Counted from the stretch's first letter, positions 1 through 9,443 are shown. The stretch: DNA of 64,000 nt from Flavobacterium profundi (GCF_006491645.1 NZ_VDCZ01000011.1:62001-126000); one strand, 5' to 3'. Program-made: numbers and translations. Notes: generated by a model from the letters alone, not told the origin.

Positions 1-363
1 AAAGATAATACTTTCGTAAAAGGAAGATTAAAAAGTATTGTATTTGCTGTAAAAGGAGCTTTTAAATTAGCCACTACAGAACATAGTGTAATGGTTCAGC
101 TAAGCATTGGATTACTATTAATTATAGCGGGTTTTTATTTTAAAATTACCAAAGAAGAATGGTTAATTCAAACACTTGCAACAGGATTGGTTTTAGGTAT
201 TGAAGGCTTGAATACAGCGGTAGAAAAAATTGCTGATTTTATTCATCCAGATTATCATAAAAAAATTGGTTTCATAAAAGACATTGCTGCTGGTGCTGTA
301 TTTTTTGCTGCTTTAACTGCAATTCTAATTGGTAGTATAATATATATTCCATATTTATTTTAA
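1..363 (+). CDS. dgkA: Diacylglycerol/undecaprenol kinase family protein (5' end outside window)
   Basis: The frame is open from base 1 and stops with TAA at 361-363, so the start codon lies left of the window; 120 residues are visible. The family hallmark EGLNTAVEKIADF is present near the middle, followed by KDIAAGAVFFAAL, both conserved in the DgkA/undecaprenol kinase family. About three hydrophobic helices are visible, as expected for this small integral inner-membrane kinase, which phosphorylates a membrane lipid alcohol (diacylglycerol or undecaprenol) with ATP. Only a few residues should be missing, because family members are about 120-125 aa. It lies 32 bp upstream of ftsK on the same strand. 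Whether the substrate is diacylglycerol or undecaprenol cannot be read from the sequence. Confidence 0.9.
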   Translation, partial: KDNTFVKGRLKSIVFAVKGAFKLATTEHSVMVQLSIGLLLIIAGFYFKITKEEWLIQTLATGLVLGIEGLNTAVEKIADFIHPDYHKKIGFIKDIAAGAVFFAALTAILIGSIIYIPYLF

Positions 364-395
364 ATTCTCTATTTTTGTAAAATAGTGTTTGCTAC

Positions 396-2879
396 ATGGC
401 TAAAAAAAACAAAAAAGAATCACAAAATAAGACAACTACAAAAGAAAAGAAATCGTGGCGACTCTCGAGACAGCAAAAATTTACTATTGGTGTCTTGTTA
501 GTTTTGCTTGCTGTGGCTTTACTATTATCATTTATTTCTTATTTCTTAACGGGAAATTATGATCAAAGTCAAGTTAACGATGTCTTAGACCGAAGTATTC
601 AAACCAAAAATTGGTTGGGTAAATTTGGTGCTTATTTAGCTCATTTCTTTCTTTATGAAGGATTTGGTGTAGCATCTTTTGTTTTTGTACGTATTTTATT
701 TTTAGCAGGAGCTTACCTTATTTTAGATTTGAGTTTAGGAAAACTTAAAAAAACACTTTTTTGGGATTTATATCTCATCATTGTTCTTTCTGTACTATTT
801 GGATTTTTCTGGGATTATTTACCAGAGTTAGCAGGAACAATTGGTTTTGAAATTAACACCTATGTACAAGATTATATCGGTCAAATTGGAACGGGTTTAA
901 CGTTATTCTTTGGAATCGTTATTTATTTAATTTTTAAAATCAAAGTTTCTCCAGATCGTGTAAAACAAGCTTTCGAAAAATCAAATACTTCTTTCCAAGA
1001 GGATTTACTAAAAGAAAAAGAAGTAGAAAAAGAAACGACAGTAACACCTATAAATACTTTAGAGGATATTACGGTTGCCGATGATGATGATTTTATCATA
1101 AGAGAAGATGAGGAAGCCATTTCTAAAATTGAACTGAAAACATCTCCTTTCGAAATCAATAAAGAAGCTTTAAAACCCACTATTTCAAATGCTTCCGAAC
1201 TCAATTTAGATCCTAAACCTAAAAAAGAAGATTTTAGTATAACAGAAAAAATAAGTCCGCCTGAAACTACCATTATTTCCGATGATAATGATTTTGTAAT
1301 AGAAACGGCAGCAGAAGAAGAAATTGTTGATAGCAATTTAGCAGCTAAATTAGTTCAGGATTTTGGAGAATTTGATCCTACATTAGAATTATCCAATTAT
1401 CAATTCCCTCCTATTGACCTTTTAAAAGAATATTCAACAGGCGGAATTACTATTAATCAAGCAGAATTAGAAGAAAACAAAAACCGTATTGTAGAAACAC
1501 TTAAAAACTACAGTATTGGTATTTCTCAAATAAAAGCAACCGTTGGACCTACTGTTACGCTTTATGAAATTGTTCCCGATGCTGGAATTCGTATTTCAAA
1601 AATTAAAAACCTAGAAGATGACATAGCATTGTCTTTAGCGGCTTTAGGTATTCGAATCATCGCTCCAATTCCTGGAAAAGGTACTATTGGTATTGAAGTA
1701 CCAAATAACAACCCTACTTTGGTTCCCATGAAGAGTGTGATTAGTTCTCCTAAATTTCAACAAGCAGAAATGGAATTACCTGTGGCTTTAGGAAAAACAA
1801 TCTCCAATGAAACCTTTGTTGTGGACTTAGCGAAAATGCCTCACTTATTGATGGCTGGAGCAACTGGACAAGGAAAATCAGTTGGTTTGAATGCTATTTT
1901 AGCATCCTTACTTTATAAAAAACATCCAGCTGAAGTAAAATTTGTATTGGTCGACCCTAAAAAGGTAGAACTAACGTTATTCAATAAAATTGAAAGACAT
2001 TATTTAGCCAAGCTACCCGATACAGAAGATGCTATTATTACAGACAATACCAAAGTAATCAATACGCTAAACTCTTTATGTATCGAAATGGACAACCGTT
2101 ATTCTTTATTAAAAGATGCGATGGTTCGTAATATTAAAGAATATAATGAGAAATTTAAATTACGTAAACTAAATCCAGAAAACGGTCATCGTTTTTTACC
2201 CTATATTGTACTGGTAGTCGATGAGTTTGCAGATTTAATTATGACAGCTGGTAAAGAAGTAGAAACTCCTATTGCGCGTTTAGCACAATTAGCACGTGCC
2301 ATCGGAATTCACCTTATCATTGCGACACAAAGACCTTCTGTAAATGTTATTACAGGTATGATTAAAGCCAATTTTCCTGCCAGAATTGCATTTAGGGTAA
2401 TGTCAAAAATTGATTCTAGAACTATTTTAGATGCAGGTGGTGCAGATCAACTTATAGGAAGAGGAGATCTTTTATATACTAATGGAAACGATATGGTTCG
2501 TGTTCAGTGTGCTTTTATTGATACTCCTGAGGTAGATAAAGTATGTGACTTTATTGGTAGTCAAAAAGCATATCCTGAAGCATATCAATTACCAGAGTAT
2601 GTTGGGGAAGAAAGTGGCATGACTCTTGATATTAATATTTCAGACCGAGATACGTTATTTAGAGAAGCAGCCGAGGTAATCGTGACAGCTCAACAAGGTA
2701 GTGCCTCATTAATTCAAAGAAAATTAAAATTAGGTTATAATAGAGCGGGGCGAATCATTGATCAATTAGAAGCCGCTGGTATTGTTGGACCCTTTGAAGG
2801 TAGTAAAGCCCGATCGGTTTTAATTGCTGATTTAGTAGCACTTGAACATTTTTTAAACAATGAACAAAACAATAATTAA
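396..2879 (+). CDS. ftsK: DNA translocase FtsK
   Basis: An 827-residue septal DNA translocase that pumps chromosomal DNA at division and helps resolve dimers at the terminus. Four hydrophobic segments lie at about residues 26-50, 83-112, 120-145 and 160-182. A charged, poorly conserved acidic linker follows to about 330, and then the RecA-like motor. Walker A is AGATGQGKSVGLN at about residue 486, and a Walker B VVDEFAD lies near 610. The C-terminal gamma winged helix is visible (QGSASLIQRKLKLGYNRAGRIID), which in the family recognises oriented KOPS-like sites. The length fits a Bacteroidota FtsK with a short linker. The stop codon overlaps the upstream extension of the lolA-like frame, suggesting one transcript. 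Confidence 0.97.
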   Translation: MAKKNKKESQNKTTTKEKKSWRLSRQQKFTIGVLLVLLAVALLLSFISYFLTGNYDQSQVNDVLDRSIQTKNWLGKFGAYLAHFFLYEGFGVASFVFVRILFLAGAYLILDLSLGKLKKTLFWDLYLIIVLSVLFGFFWDYLPELAGTIGFEINTYVQDYIGQIGTGLTLFFGIVIYLIFKIKVSPDRVKQAFEKSNTSFQEDLLKEKEVEKETTVTPINTLEDITVADDDDFIIREDEEAISKIELKTSPFEINKEALKPTISNASELNLDPKPKKEDFSITEKISPPETTIISDDNDFVIETAAEEEIVDSNLAAKLVQDFGEFDPTLELSNYQFPPIDLLKEYSTGGITINQAELEENKNRIVETLKNYSIGISQIKATVGPTVTLYEIVPDAGIRISKIKNLEDDIALSLAALGIRIIAPIPGKGTIGIEVPNNNPTLVPMKSVISSPKFQQAEMELPVALGKTISNETFVVDLAKMPHLLMAGATGQGKSVGLNAILASLLYKKHPAEVKFVLVDPKKVELTLFNKIERHYLAKLPDTEDAIITDNTKVINTLNSLCIEMDNRYSLLKDAMVRNIKEYNEKFKLRKLNPENGHRFLPYIVLVVDEFADLIMTAGKEVETPIARLAQLARAIGIHLIIATQRPSVNVITGMIKANFPARIAFRVMSKIDSRTILDAGGADQLIGRGDLLYTNGNDMVRVQCAFIDTPEVDKVCDFIGSQKAYPEAYQLPEYVGEESGMTLDINISDRDTLFREAAEVIVTAQQGSASLIQRKLKLGYNRAGRIIDQLEAAGIVGPFEGSKARSVLIADLVALEHFLNNEQNNN

Positions 2880-2889
2880 GTTAAATAAG

Positions 2890-3534
2890 ATGAGTAAAAT
2901 TTTAAAATTAGTATGTTTTCTTTTAGTAAGTGTTTCAATTCAAGCGCAGGACGCGGCAAAAGCTAAAAGTCTTTTAGATGAAGTTTCTGCTAAAGTTAAA
3001 ACTTATGAAAATATTGTTATTGATTTTAAGTATGCTTTGAACAACCCTAGTGAAAACATTAATCAAGAAAGTAAAGGAAATGTAACTTTAAAAGGAAATT
3101 TATACAATTTAAATTTTATGGGAGTTACCAAAATATTTGATGGCAAAAAGGTATATACAATAGTGCCTGAAGATGAAGAAATATCCATTTCAAAATTTGA
3201 TGATAAAGATGAAAATGCAGTAACACCTTCTAAAATGCTTACCTTTTTTAATACGGGTTACAAATATTCTTGGGATATTCTACAAGATATAAAAGGAAGA
3301 AAAATCCAGTATATCAAACTAATTCCAATTAGCTCAAAAGACCAAAGAAAAGAAATTCTTTTAGGTATAGACGTTCAAACAAAAAATATTTATAACCTTA
3401 TTGAAGTTGGAAAAAATGGAACAAGAACTACTTTAACTGTTAATTCTTTTAAAACAAACCAACCTTTATCAGATAATCATTTTACCTTTACCGAGTCAAA
3501 ATATCCAAATTATTATATCAATAGACTAGACTAA
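2890..3534 (+). CDS. lolA: LolA-like outer-membrane lipoprotein carrier
   Basis: A 214-residue periplasmic protein. I place the start at ATG 2890, because it gives a clean signal peptide (MSKILKLVCFLLVSVSIQAQ) cut after AQ. An in-frame ATG at 2860 would add ten residues inside the ftsK end. The mature part has the LolA pattern: an early amphipathic helix (AKAKSLLDEVSAKVKTYENIVIDFKY) and then alternating beta strands with FDGKKVYTIVPEDEEI. LolA ferries lipoproteins from the inner membrane to the outer membrane. It sits between ftsK and an LptF/LptG permease, an arrangement I associate with Flavobacteria. The family is divergent, so the assignment rests on fold pattern and context more than on exact motifs. 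Confidence 0.85.
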   Translation: MSKILKLVCFLLVSVSIQAQDAAKAKSLLDEVSAKVKTYENIVIDFKYALNNPSENINQESKGNVTLKGNLYNLNFMGVTKIFDGKKVYTIVPEDEEISISKFDDKDENAVTPSKMLTFFNTGYKYSWDILQDIKGRKIQYIKLIPISSKDQRKEILLGIDVQTKNIYNLIEVGKNGTRTTLTVNSFKTNQPLSDNHFTFTESKYPNYYINRLD

Positions 3535-3537
3535 AAG

Positions 3538-4971
3538 GTGAAAATCTTAGATAAATACATTATTAAATCTTTTACGATTACATTTACTTCGGTATTTGTA
3601 ATCCTTTTTTTTATATTCGTTTTACAAGGAATATGGCTTTTTATTTCCGAATTAGCAGGTAAAGACTTAGATTTTTTTACGATAATTAAATTTTTATCTT
3701 TCTATGCACCTACCATAGTTCCGCTAGTACTTCCATTATCTGTCGTTTTAGCCTCGATTATGACCTTTGGAAGTTTTGCTGAAAATTATGAGTTCGCTGC
3801 AATGAAATCATCTGGTATTTCTTTGCAACGCGCCATGAGAATGCTTACCCTATTCATATTTGGGTTAAGCATTATCTCTTTTATTTTTGCCAATAATGTG
3901 ATTCCTAAAGCACAATATAAATTTTTAAACTTACGAAAGACCATTATTCAGCAGCGACCAGCCATGGCTATTGCTGAAGGGCAATTTAATCCAATTGGAC
4001 CCGCTATAAATATAAAAGTAGAGAAAAAAACGGGTGCTAATGGTCAATTTTTAGAAGATGTAACGATGCACATTAAAAACACTAGTGCTGGATTAGGCGC
4101 TAATACAGTTATTAAAGCTAAAAATGGAGTATTAAGAAGTGATGAAAATTCAAACTATTTGCAATTAGAATTACTTGATGGGAACTATTATGAAAATGTA
4201 ATTCCTAAAAAATATGAAGAAAGAAATAAACACCCTTTTGCAAAAAGTAGTTTTAAAAAATATATCTTAAATATTGATTTAACCAAGTTAAATGAAAATA
4301 ATGGAGATAATGGAGACATTACTTCTGAGAAAATGTTAACTTTAAACGAATTAAACTACACTATAGATTCGCTTCAAAACAATTATAATAAAGATATTGT
4401 TTCTTTTGCTGAAAATACAGTTCAAAGAAACGATTATGTTTTCCAGTTAAATCGTGTTCAAAATATTGATAAAGAAAATAATGTTGACAATATATTAACT
4501 GTCTTTTCGAATACTGAAAAACAAAAAATCTTGGAAATGGCCATTAGCAATACTTCCAGTACAGAATTTAGCATTCAAAATAGCCAAAGTGATTTAGAAT
4601 ACAAAAAGAAGAACATTAATTCACATTGGGTAGTTGTACACGAAAAGTTTATTATTGCCTTCTCTTGCCTTTTAATGTTTTTTATTGGTGCACCCTTAGG
4701 AGCAATCATTAGAAAAGGAGGAATTGGCTTACCCATTGTTTTCGCCATTGTCATTTTCATTGCTTTTCATTTTATGAATACATTTGGTAAAAAAATTGCA
4801 GAAGAAGATACTATTCCTGTCGCATTAGGAATGTGGATTTCTTCCATAATTTTAACTCCATTGGCTTTATTTTTAACATATAGAGCCACAAACGACATAG
4901 GAATTATGATTAATTTTGACTGGTTAATTGATCCTATAAAAAAACTTTTTTCAAGATTCTCAAAAAACTAA
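3538..4971 (+). CDS. LptF/LptG (YjgP/YjgQ) family permease
   Basis: A 477-residue inner-membrane protein starting with GTG at 3538, four bases after the lolA stop. The first residues, MKILDKYIIKSF, are typical of YjgP/YjgQ proteins. Three transmembrane helices lie within residues 1-125, a periplasmic beta-rich region follows to about 360, and three helices lie at the C-terminus (WVVVHEKFIIAFSCLLMFFIGAPLGAIIRKGG onward). LptF and LptG form the membrane part of the LptB2FG machine that extracts lipopolysaccharide from the inner membrane. The periplasmic region is longer than in E. coli and Asn/Lys-rich. From one copy I cannot decide between LptF and LptG. Confidence 0.88.
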   Translation: MKILDKYIIKSFTITFTSVFVILFFIFVLQGIWLFISELAGKDLDFFTIIKFLSFYAPTIVPLVLPLSVVLASIMTFGSFAENYEFAAMKSSGISLQRAMRMLTLFIFGLSIISFIFANNVIPKAQYKFLNLRKTIIQQRPAMAIAEGQFNPIGPAINIKVEKKTGANGQFLEDVTMHIKNTSAGLGANTVIKAKNGVLRSDENSNYLQLELLDGNYYENVIPKKYEERNKHPFAKSSFKKYILNIDLTKLNENNGDNGDITSEKMLTLNELNYTIDSLQNNYNKDIVSFAENTVQRNDYVFQLNRVQNIDKENNVDNILTVFSNTEKQKILEMAISNTSSTEFSIQNSQSDLEYKKKNINSHWVVVHEKFIIAFSCLLMFFIGAPLGAIIRKGGIGLPIVFAIVIFIAFHFMNTFGKKIAEEDTIPVALGMWISSIILTPLALFLTYRATNDIGIMINFDWLIDPIKKLFSRFSKN

Positions 4972-4980
4972 AAAACTACC

Positions 4981-6114
4981 ATGTCTAACAACATACAACT
5001 CAACACTATTGAAGAAGCTATAGAAGATATCCGTCAAGGAAAAGTAATTATAGTCGTAGATGATGAAGATCGAGAAAACGAAGGTGATTTTCTCGCGGCT
5101 GCTGAAAAATGTACTCCTGAAATGATTAATTTCATGGCTACTCATGGAAGAGGTTTAATTTGTACACCTCTTACAGAAAGTAGATGTAAAGAACTCGATT
5201 TACATGCGATGGTTCGAAACAATACCGATCATATGGAAACTGCCTTTACCGTTTCCGTTGACCTTAAAGGTAATGGAGTAACCACTGGAATTTCTGCAGC
5301 AGATAGAGCTAAAACGGTGCAATCTTTATTAGACCCTAATACAAAACCTTTTGATTTAGCAAGACCTGGTCATATTTTTCCTTTAATTGCAAAACAAGGA
5401 GGCGTATTAAGAAGAACAGGACATACAGAAGCTGCTATTGATTTTGCTAGATTAGCCGGATTTAAACCTGCTGGAGTAATTGTAGAAATCATGAATGAGG
5501 ATGGAACAATGGCTCGTTTACCCCAATTAGTAGAAGTGGCTAAAAAATTTAATTTGAAATTAGTATCTATTGAAGATTTGGTTGCCTATCGCATGCAACA
5601 TGATAGCCTAATTCAAAAGAAAGAGGATTTTGAAATTGAAACTCGTTTTGGAACTTATCGCTTGAGAGCTTATTTACAAACTACCAACAAACAAGTTCAT
5701 ATCGCTTTAACTAAAGGTACATGGAGTAATGGAGAAGCAATTTTAACACGTATTAATTCCACTCAAGTCAACAATGATATCTTAGGGACTTTAACGAATG
5801 ATGCCGATAAAAAATTGGATGTCATGTTTAAAAAGATAGATGAAGTTGGAAAAGGAGCTATAATTTTTATCAATCAAGAAGTAAAATCCTTAGAACTTTT
5901 ATCTCGTTTAACCGAACTAAAAAAATTACAAGAAGACGGTATTATTAAAGCACCTCAAGTAAAAATGGATGCTAAAGATTTTGGTATTGGTGCCCAAATT
6001 TTACATGATATTGATATTTCAAGAATTAAATTATTATCTAATAATTCCGAACCAACAAAACGTGTAGGTATGATTGGTTATGGCTTAGAAATTACAGAAT
6101 ACGTTACTTACTAA
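4981..6114 (+). CDS. ribB: 3,4-dihydroxy-2-butanone-4-phosphate synthase with degenerate GTP cyclohydrolase II-like domain
   Basis: A 377-residue riboflavin-pathway protein. Residues 1 to about 205 are a complete RibB domain, which makes dihydroxybutanone phosphate from ribulose 5-phosphate. DDEDRENEGDF, THGRGLICTPL and RRTGHTEAAIDFARLAG are all present. Residues 216-377 align with GTP cyclohydrolase II but have lost its active site: the zinc-cysteine region reads RINSTQVNNDILGTLTNDA, with Q262, N273 and A275 where cysteines are required, and the catalytic arginine/GRGIGL region reads FINQEVKSLEL. The second domain therefore cannot act as RibA, and RibA must be elsewhere. The gene starts ten bases after the permease gene and closes the plus-strand block. 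Similar RibB-X hybrids are known. Confidence 0.93.
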   Translation: MSNNIQLNTIEEAIEDIRQGKVIIVVDDEDRENEGDFLAAAEKCTPEMINFMATHGRGLICTPLTESRCKELDLHAMVRNNTDHMETAFTVSVDLKGNGVTTGISAADRAKTVQSLLDPNTKPFDLARPGHIFPLIAKQGGVLRRTGHTEAAIDFARLAGFKPAGVIVEIMNEDGTMARLPQLVEVAKKFNLKLVSIEDLVAYRMQHDSLIQKKEDFEIETRFGTYRLRAYLQTTNKQVHIALTKGTWSNGEAILTRINSTQVNNDILGTLTNDADKKLDVMFKKIDEVGKGAIIFINQEVKSLELLSRLTELKKLQEDGIIKAPQVKMDAKDFGIGAQILHDIDISRIKLLSNNSEPTKRVGMIGYGLEITEYVTY

Positions 6115-6118
6115 AAAA

Positions 6119-6871
6119 TTAAAAAAACCACAATTTAATAGCTAATGAGGACACCGTAATTATTAAAAATAAACGAATTACTTTGTCCTCTTTTTTTACA
6201 GACCAACGACTTCCAAACCAAGCTCCAGAAGCATTACCAATGGTTAATATAAAAGCTAACATATAATTAATTTGTTTCTCCAGAGCAAATACCAATACTG
6301 CTCCCACAGTATAAACGCAAACTACAAAAACTTTGGTAGCATTCGATTTTAATAAAGATAAACCATTTACGTAGGGAAGAATTAATAACATTAAGAAGCC
6401 TATTCCAGCATTAATAAACCCACCATAAATACCTAAAAAAAAGAAAATAATTAACGATATGTATAAGGTCTTACCTGTTGTTTTTTCTATTACTTCGGTA
6501 TAATTTTTTTTGGGATTCAAAATGATAGTCAATAACACCATTATCATGATAACAGCTAAAATTTTATTAAACAACTCACCTTCGATTCCTATTGCAAGTT
6601 TAGCTCCAATAAAAGACCCTATTAAAGCAGACAATCCCAAATACAAACTAAAAGGATAAGTACTAATACCTTTACTTTTAAAACCTCTTACTGCTGCAAA
6701 AGTTTGAATTAAAATCGCTATTCTATTCGTCCCATTGGCTAAAGGTGCAGGTAATCCCATAAAAATTAAGGTTGGCAAAGTTAATAAAGTACCTCCACCA
6801 GCAATTGTATTTAAAAAACCAGCTATGAAACCTACAGGAATTAATAAAAGATATTCGTATTCAAAATTCAT
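6119..6871 (-). CDS. TauE/SafE family sulfite/anion exporter
   Basis: A 250-residue membrane protein with seven to eight hydrophobic segments. It has the TauE/SafE (DUF81) hallmark near the start, GFIAGFLNTIAGGGTLLTLPTL, and the second half-repeat GIYGGFINAGIGFLMLLIL. Family members are thought to export sulfite, sulfoacetate or other organosulfur anions, but the substrate varies and nothing nearby fixes it. It is convergent with ribB, with only four bases between the stop codons. A TAnnTTTG-type box lies about 18 bp upstream of the start. Length and topology are normal. Confidence 0.9.
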   Translation of the reverse strand: MNFEYEYLLLIPVGFIAGFLNTIAGGGTLLTLPTLIFMGLPAPLANGTNRIAILIQTFAAVRGFKSKGISTYPFSLYLGLSALIGSFIGAKLAIGIEGELFNKILAVIMIMVLLTIILNPKKNYTEVIEKTTGKTLYISLIIFFFLGIYGGFINAGIGFLMLLILPYVNGLSLLKSNATKVFVVCVYTVGAVLVFALEKQINYMLAFILTIGNASGAWFGSRWSVKKEDKVIRLFLIITVSSLAIKLWFF

Positions 6872-6888
6872 AAGCTATAAATTGAGTG

Positions 6889-6896
6889 CAAAGGTA
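6889..6896 (-). promoter_or_regulatory. -7 box of the TauE gene promoter
   Basis: Read on the minus strand the bases are TACCTTTG, a full match to the Bacteroidota -7 consensus TAnnTTTG, 17 bp upstream of the TauE start codon. I do not see a TTG at the usual 17-23 bp spacing, so only the -7 element is supported. Confidence 0.5.
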
Positions 6897-7020
6897 TCAA
6901 AATAAAAACGCTATGGCTTACAATAGAAAACACATAATTATAAAAAAATGTTAATTGCTTTTATTAATTTCTTATAAAAAGGCTATTTTTACTTACTTAT
7001 TCAAAACCCAACCTTACAAA

Positions 7021-8043
7021 ATGAAGAAAAATATAATTTCTGGTGGATTACTAACCTTACTTTTAATAAGTTGTAATGCAGTACCTAAAGCACAAACTGA
7101 AGCAGATGTTACAAAATACATGAATACAATTACTGCGCCTGAATTAAGTACCCATTTACACATCGTAGCTTCTGATGAAATGGAAGGTAGAGATACTGGA
7201 ACAGAAGGTCAAAAAAAAGCAGGAAAATATTTAATTGAACAATATCAAAAAAGTGGTATTTCATTCCCTCCAAAAGCAGAAGGTTGGTATCAAAAAGTAC
7301 CTTCTGAATTTATGACAAAAGGATTTGCACCCAAACTAAATGATTCTGAAAATATTTGGGCTTTTATTGAAGGTTCTGAAAAACCAAATGAAATACTTGT
7401 CGTATCTGCTCATTATGATCATGTAGGTACAAAAAATGGTGAAGTTTACAATGGTGCTGATGATGATGGTTCAGGAACGGTAGCTCTTTTAGAAATTGCA
7501 CAAGCATTCGCAAAAGCTAAAAAAGACGGTTATGGTCCAAAACGTTCCATACTATTTCTTCATGTAACAGGTGAAGAACATGGACTTCATGGTTCAAGAT
7601 ATTATTCTGAAAATCCATTATTTCCATTACAAAATACTATTGCCGACATTAATATAGATATGATTGGTAGAAGAGATACTTTACATCCAGACACTAATAA
7701 TTACATCTATGTAATAGGTTCAGATCGTTTGAGTTCTGAACTACATACTATTAATGAAGCTGTAAATAAAAAATACACCCATTTAGAATTAGATTACAAA
7801 TACAATGATCGTAATGATCCTGAAAGAATTTATTATCGCTCTGATCATTATAATTTTGCTAAAAAAGGTCTTCCAGCTATTTTCTTTTTTAATGGAGTGC
7901 ATAAAGATTATCATATGGCTTCAGATACACCTGATAAGATTGAGTACGATGCTTTAGCAAAAAGAGCGCAATTAGCTTTTACTTTAGCATGGGAATTAGC
8001 GAACAGAGAAGAAAGAATTGTTGTAGATAAAGACGGAAAATAA
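7021..8043 (+). CDS. M28 family metallopeptidase lipoprotein
   Basis: A 340-residue peptidase. I chose ATG 7021, because it opens a lipoprotein signal (MKKNIISGGLLTLLLISC, lipobox LISC). A frame extension to TTG 6955 would bury it. The co-catalytic zinc site of family M28 is complete: HYDHVG (H131), NGADDDGSG (Asp 147/148), GEEHGLHGS (E185/E186), DIDMIG and a C-terminal HKDYH. Aminopeptidase-type M28 enzymes release N-terminal amino acids; here it should be anchored in the outer membrane and face the periplasm or the surface. A strong hairpin terminator follows 15 bp after the stop. Specificity is unknown. Confidence 0.92.
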   Translation: MKKNIISGGLLTLLLISCNAVPKAQTEADVTKYMNTITAPELSTHLHIVASDEMEGRDTGTEGQKKAGKYLIEQYQKSGISFPPKAEGWYQKVPSEFMTKGFAPKLNDSENIWAFIEGSEKPNEILVVSAHYDHVGTKNGEVYNGADDDGSGTVALLEIAQAFAKAKKDGYGPKRSILFLHVTGEEHGLHGSRYYSENPLFPLQNTIADINIDMIGRRDTLHPDTNNYIYVIGSDRLSSELHTINEAVNKKYTHLELDYKYNDRNDPERIYYRSDHYNFAKKGLPAIFFFNGVHKDYHMASDTPDKIEYDALAKRAQLAFTLAWELANREERIVVDKDGK

Positions 8044-8058
8044 TTATTTAAAACTTAT

Positions 8059-8084
8059 AAATCCTCATTGCTTAATGAGGATTT
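8059..8084 (+). terminator. Rho-independent terminator after M28 peptidase gene
   Basis: An 11-bp perfect stem (AAATCCTCATT / AATGAGGATTT) with a GCTT loop, followed by a T-rich run. It ends about 12 bp before the VOC gene start, so the VOC gene either has its own promoter inside the peptidase gene or depends on read-through. Confidence 0.85.
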
Positions 8085-8096
8085 ATTTTTTACATT

Positions 8097-8480
8097 ATGC
8101 TAAATAGAATACATCACATTGCTATCATTTGCAAAGACTATGAAATCTCAAAAAAATTTTATATCGATATTCTAGGACTAAAAATCATTAATGAAACCTA
8201 CCGAGCAGAAAGACAGTCATATAAATTAGACCTAGCTATTAATGATACCTATTCCATAGAATTATTTTCATTCCCAAGTCCTCCACAACGCCCTTCTCGT
8301 CCAGAAGCAACAGGTTTACGGCATTTGGCTTTTGAAGTAGATCAATTAGAAACCATTATTCAGCATTTAGAAAAACACAAGCTATTTGTTGAACCCATTC
8401 GAATAGATGAAATTACCCAAAAAAGATTTACTTTTACTCAAGATCCAGATGGATTACCTATTGAGTTTTATGAAAAATAA
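8097..8480 (+). CDS. VOC superfamily protein (glyoxalase-like, YaeR/GloA2 type)
   Basis: A 127-residue single-module vicinal-oxygen-chelate protein. The two beta-alpha-beta-beta-beta halves are visible: NRIHHIAIICKDYEISKKFY (His metal ligand) with a Glu in SIELFSF, then TGLRHLAFEVDQL (second His) with DPDGLPIEFYEK (second Glu). All four typical metal ligands are therefore present. The PSPPQRPSRPEATGLRHLAFEV stretch resembles E. coli YaeR (GloA2). It may be a glyoxalase or isomerase for a small carbonyl compound; the substrate is not known. It starts directly after the terminator of the peptidase gene and is convergent with the channel gene, with three bases between the stops. Confidence 0.88.
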   Translation: MLNRIHHIAIICKDYEISKKFYIDILGLKIINETYRAERQSYKLDLAINDTYSIELFSFPSPPQRPSRPEATGLRHLAFEVDQLETIIQHLEKHKLFVEPIRIDEITQKRFTFTQDPDGLPIEFYEK

Positions 8481-8483
8481 AAA

Positions 8484-9443
8484 TTACTGTAAATTCACTT
8501 TTTCAAATGAATTTAGTTTTTGTAAATCTAAAATGGTAACACTATCATCTTCATTCTGATTGTACATGATGTTAAACTTAGCACCATATACAATTTCTTT
8601 GAAAATATAAGAAGTTCTTTTAACCAAGTGCGTACTGTAAACATCATCAAAAACTTTAATAAAAACCAATATCTCGCCATCTATAGAACCATAATCTTGT
8701 GCTGTAAAATTATATAACGGACTTTTCTCAGTAATGGGATGCACTAAGGTCCAACTTAGAGTTAATGCATTTACTTTATCCAATTCTAAAGGTAATTGAT
8801 AAAACTTATTGACCATCTTTCCGTTTTCTTCTATACTTAATCCAAGCGTTACTCTGGCTTCAGCATCGGTTAAATTAACATTTTTAAAGGGAGTCATTCG
8901 AAACATTAATGCGGTACCATTCTCATAAGGAGCAATTATGGCGTTTTCAGAAAACTTAATGTAGGCTTCAGGTTTACTAAATCTTCCAAAAAACAAACCT
9001 GTAGCTATCGCAAAAGTAAGCAGACCTGTCAGTGCTTCAACCGAGGAAACAAAACTTGCCCAAAATCCAGTTGGATTAATATGTCCATAACCAACCGTTG
9101 TGAAAGTTTGTACACTAAAAAAAAAGGCTTGACCAAATTTTTCTGCGTTATTGGTAGCTATAATTCCATTCAAATGTTCAACCCCTATATAATAATAGAT
9201 TGTAGCAAAAAATAAATTAGCTAAAAAATAAAACAAGATAATAATACCAAAAAATTGCCATCTTGGAATAGTTAACATAAAATGATGCCAACTCGTACGC
9301 TCTAAAATACCAATCCCTTTTTTTCTAACATTTGCATCACCATTCTTATTTACAAATCGTCCTCCATAATTAGAAGCACTTGTTCCAAAACCAGAAGAAT
9401 CAATCGTTTTTGCTTTATTATTGATCGATTTAAATAACGCCAT
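8484..9443 (-). CDS. Inward-rectifier (KirBac-like) potassium channel
   Basis: A 319-residue channel. A slide-helix-like segment (HHFMLTIPRWQFF) leads into the first membrane helix at about residues 60-85. A pore helix with selectivity filter TTVGYGHINP follows at about 114-122, and a second membrane helix (ASFVSSVEALTGLLTFAIATGLFFGRFSKP) comes next. Residues 160-319 form the immunoglobulin-like cytoplasmic domain of Kir channels (FSENAIIAPYENGTALMFRM). Bacterial Kir channels conduct K+ across the inner membrane and close on lipid or pH signals. It is monocistronic, with its own TTG / TACCTTTG promoter upstream and a divergent NYN gene. Confidence 0.93.
   Translation of the reverse strand: MALFKSINNKAKTIDSSGFGTSASNYGGRFVNKNGDANVRKKGIGILERTSWHHFMLTIPRWQFFGIIILFYFLANLFFATIYYYIGVEHLNGIIATNNAEKFGQAFFFSVQTFTTVGYGHINPTGFWASFVSSVEALTGLLTFAIATGLFFGRFSKPEAYIKFSENAIIAPYENGTALMFRMTPFKNVNLTDAEARVTLGLSIEENGKMVNKFYQLPLELDKVNALTLSWTLVHPITEKSPLYNFTAQDYGSIDGEILVFIKVFDDVYSTHLVKRTSYIFKEIVYGAKFNIMYNQNEDDSVTILDLQKLNSFEKVNLQ

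Noticed and set aside
923..1336. 137-codon open frame antisense to ftsK
   Set aside because: It mirrors the low-complexity acidic linker of FtsK (Ser/Lys-rich product), has no family pattern, and the sense gene is certain.
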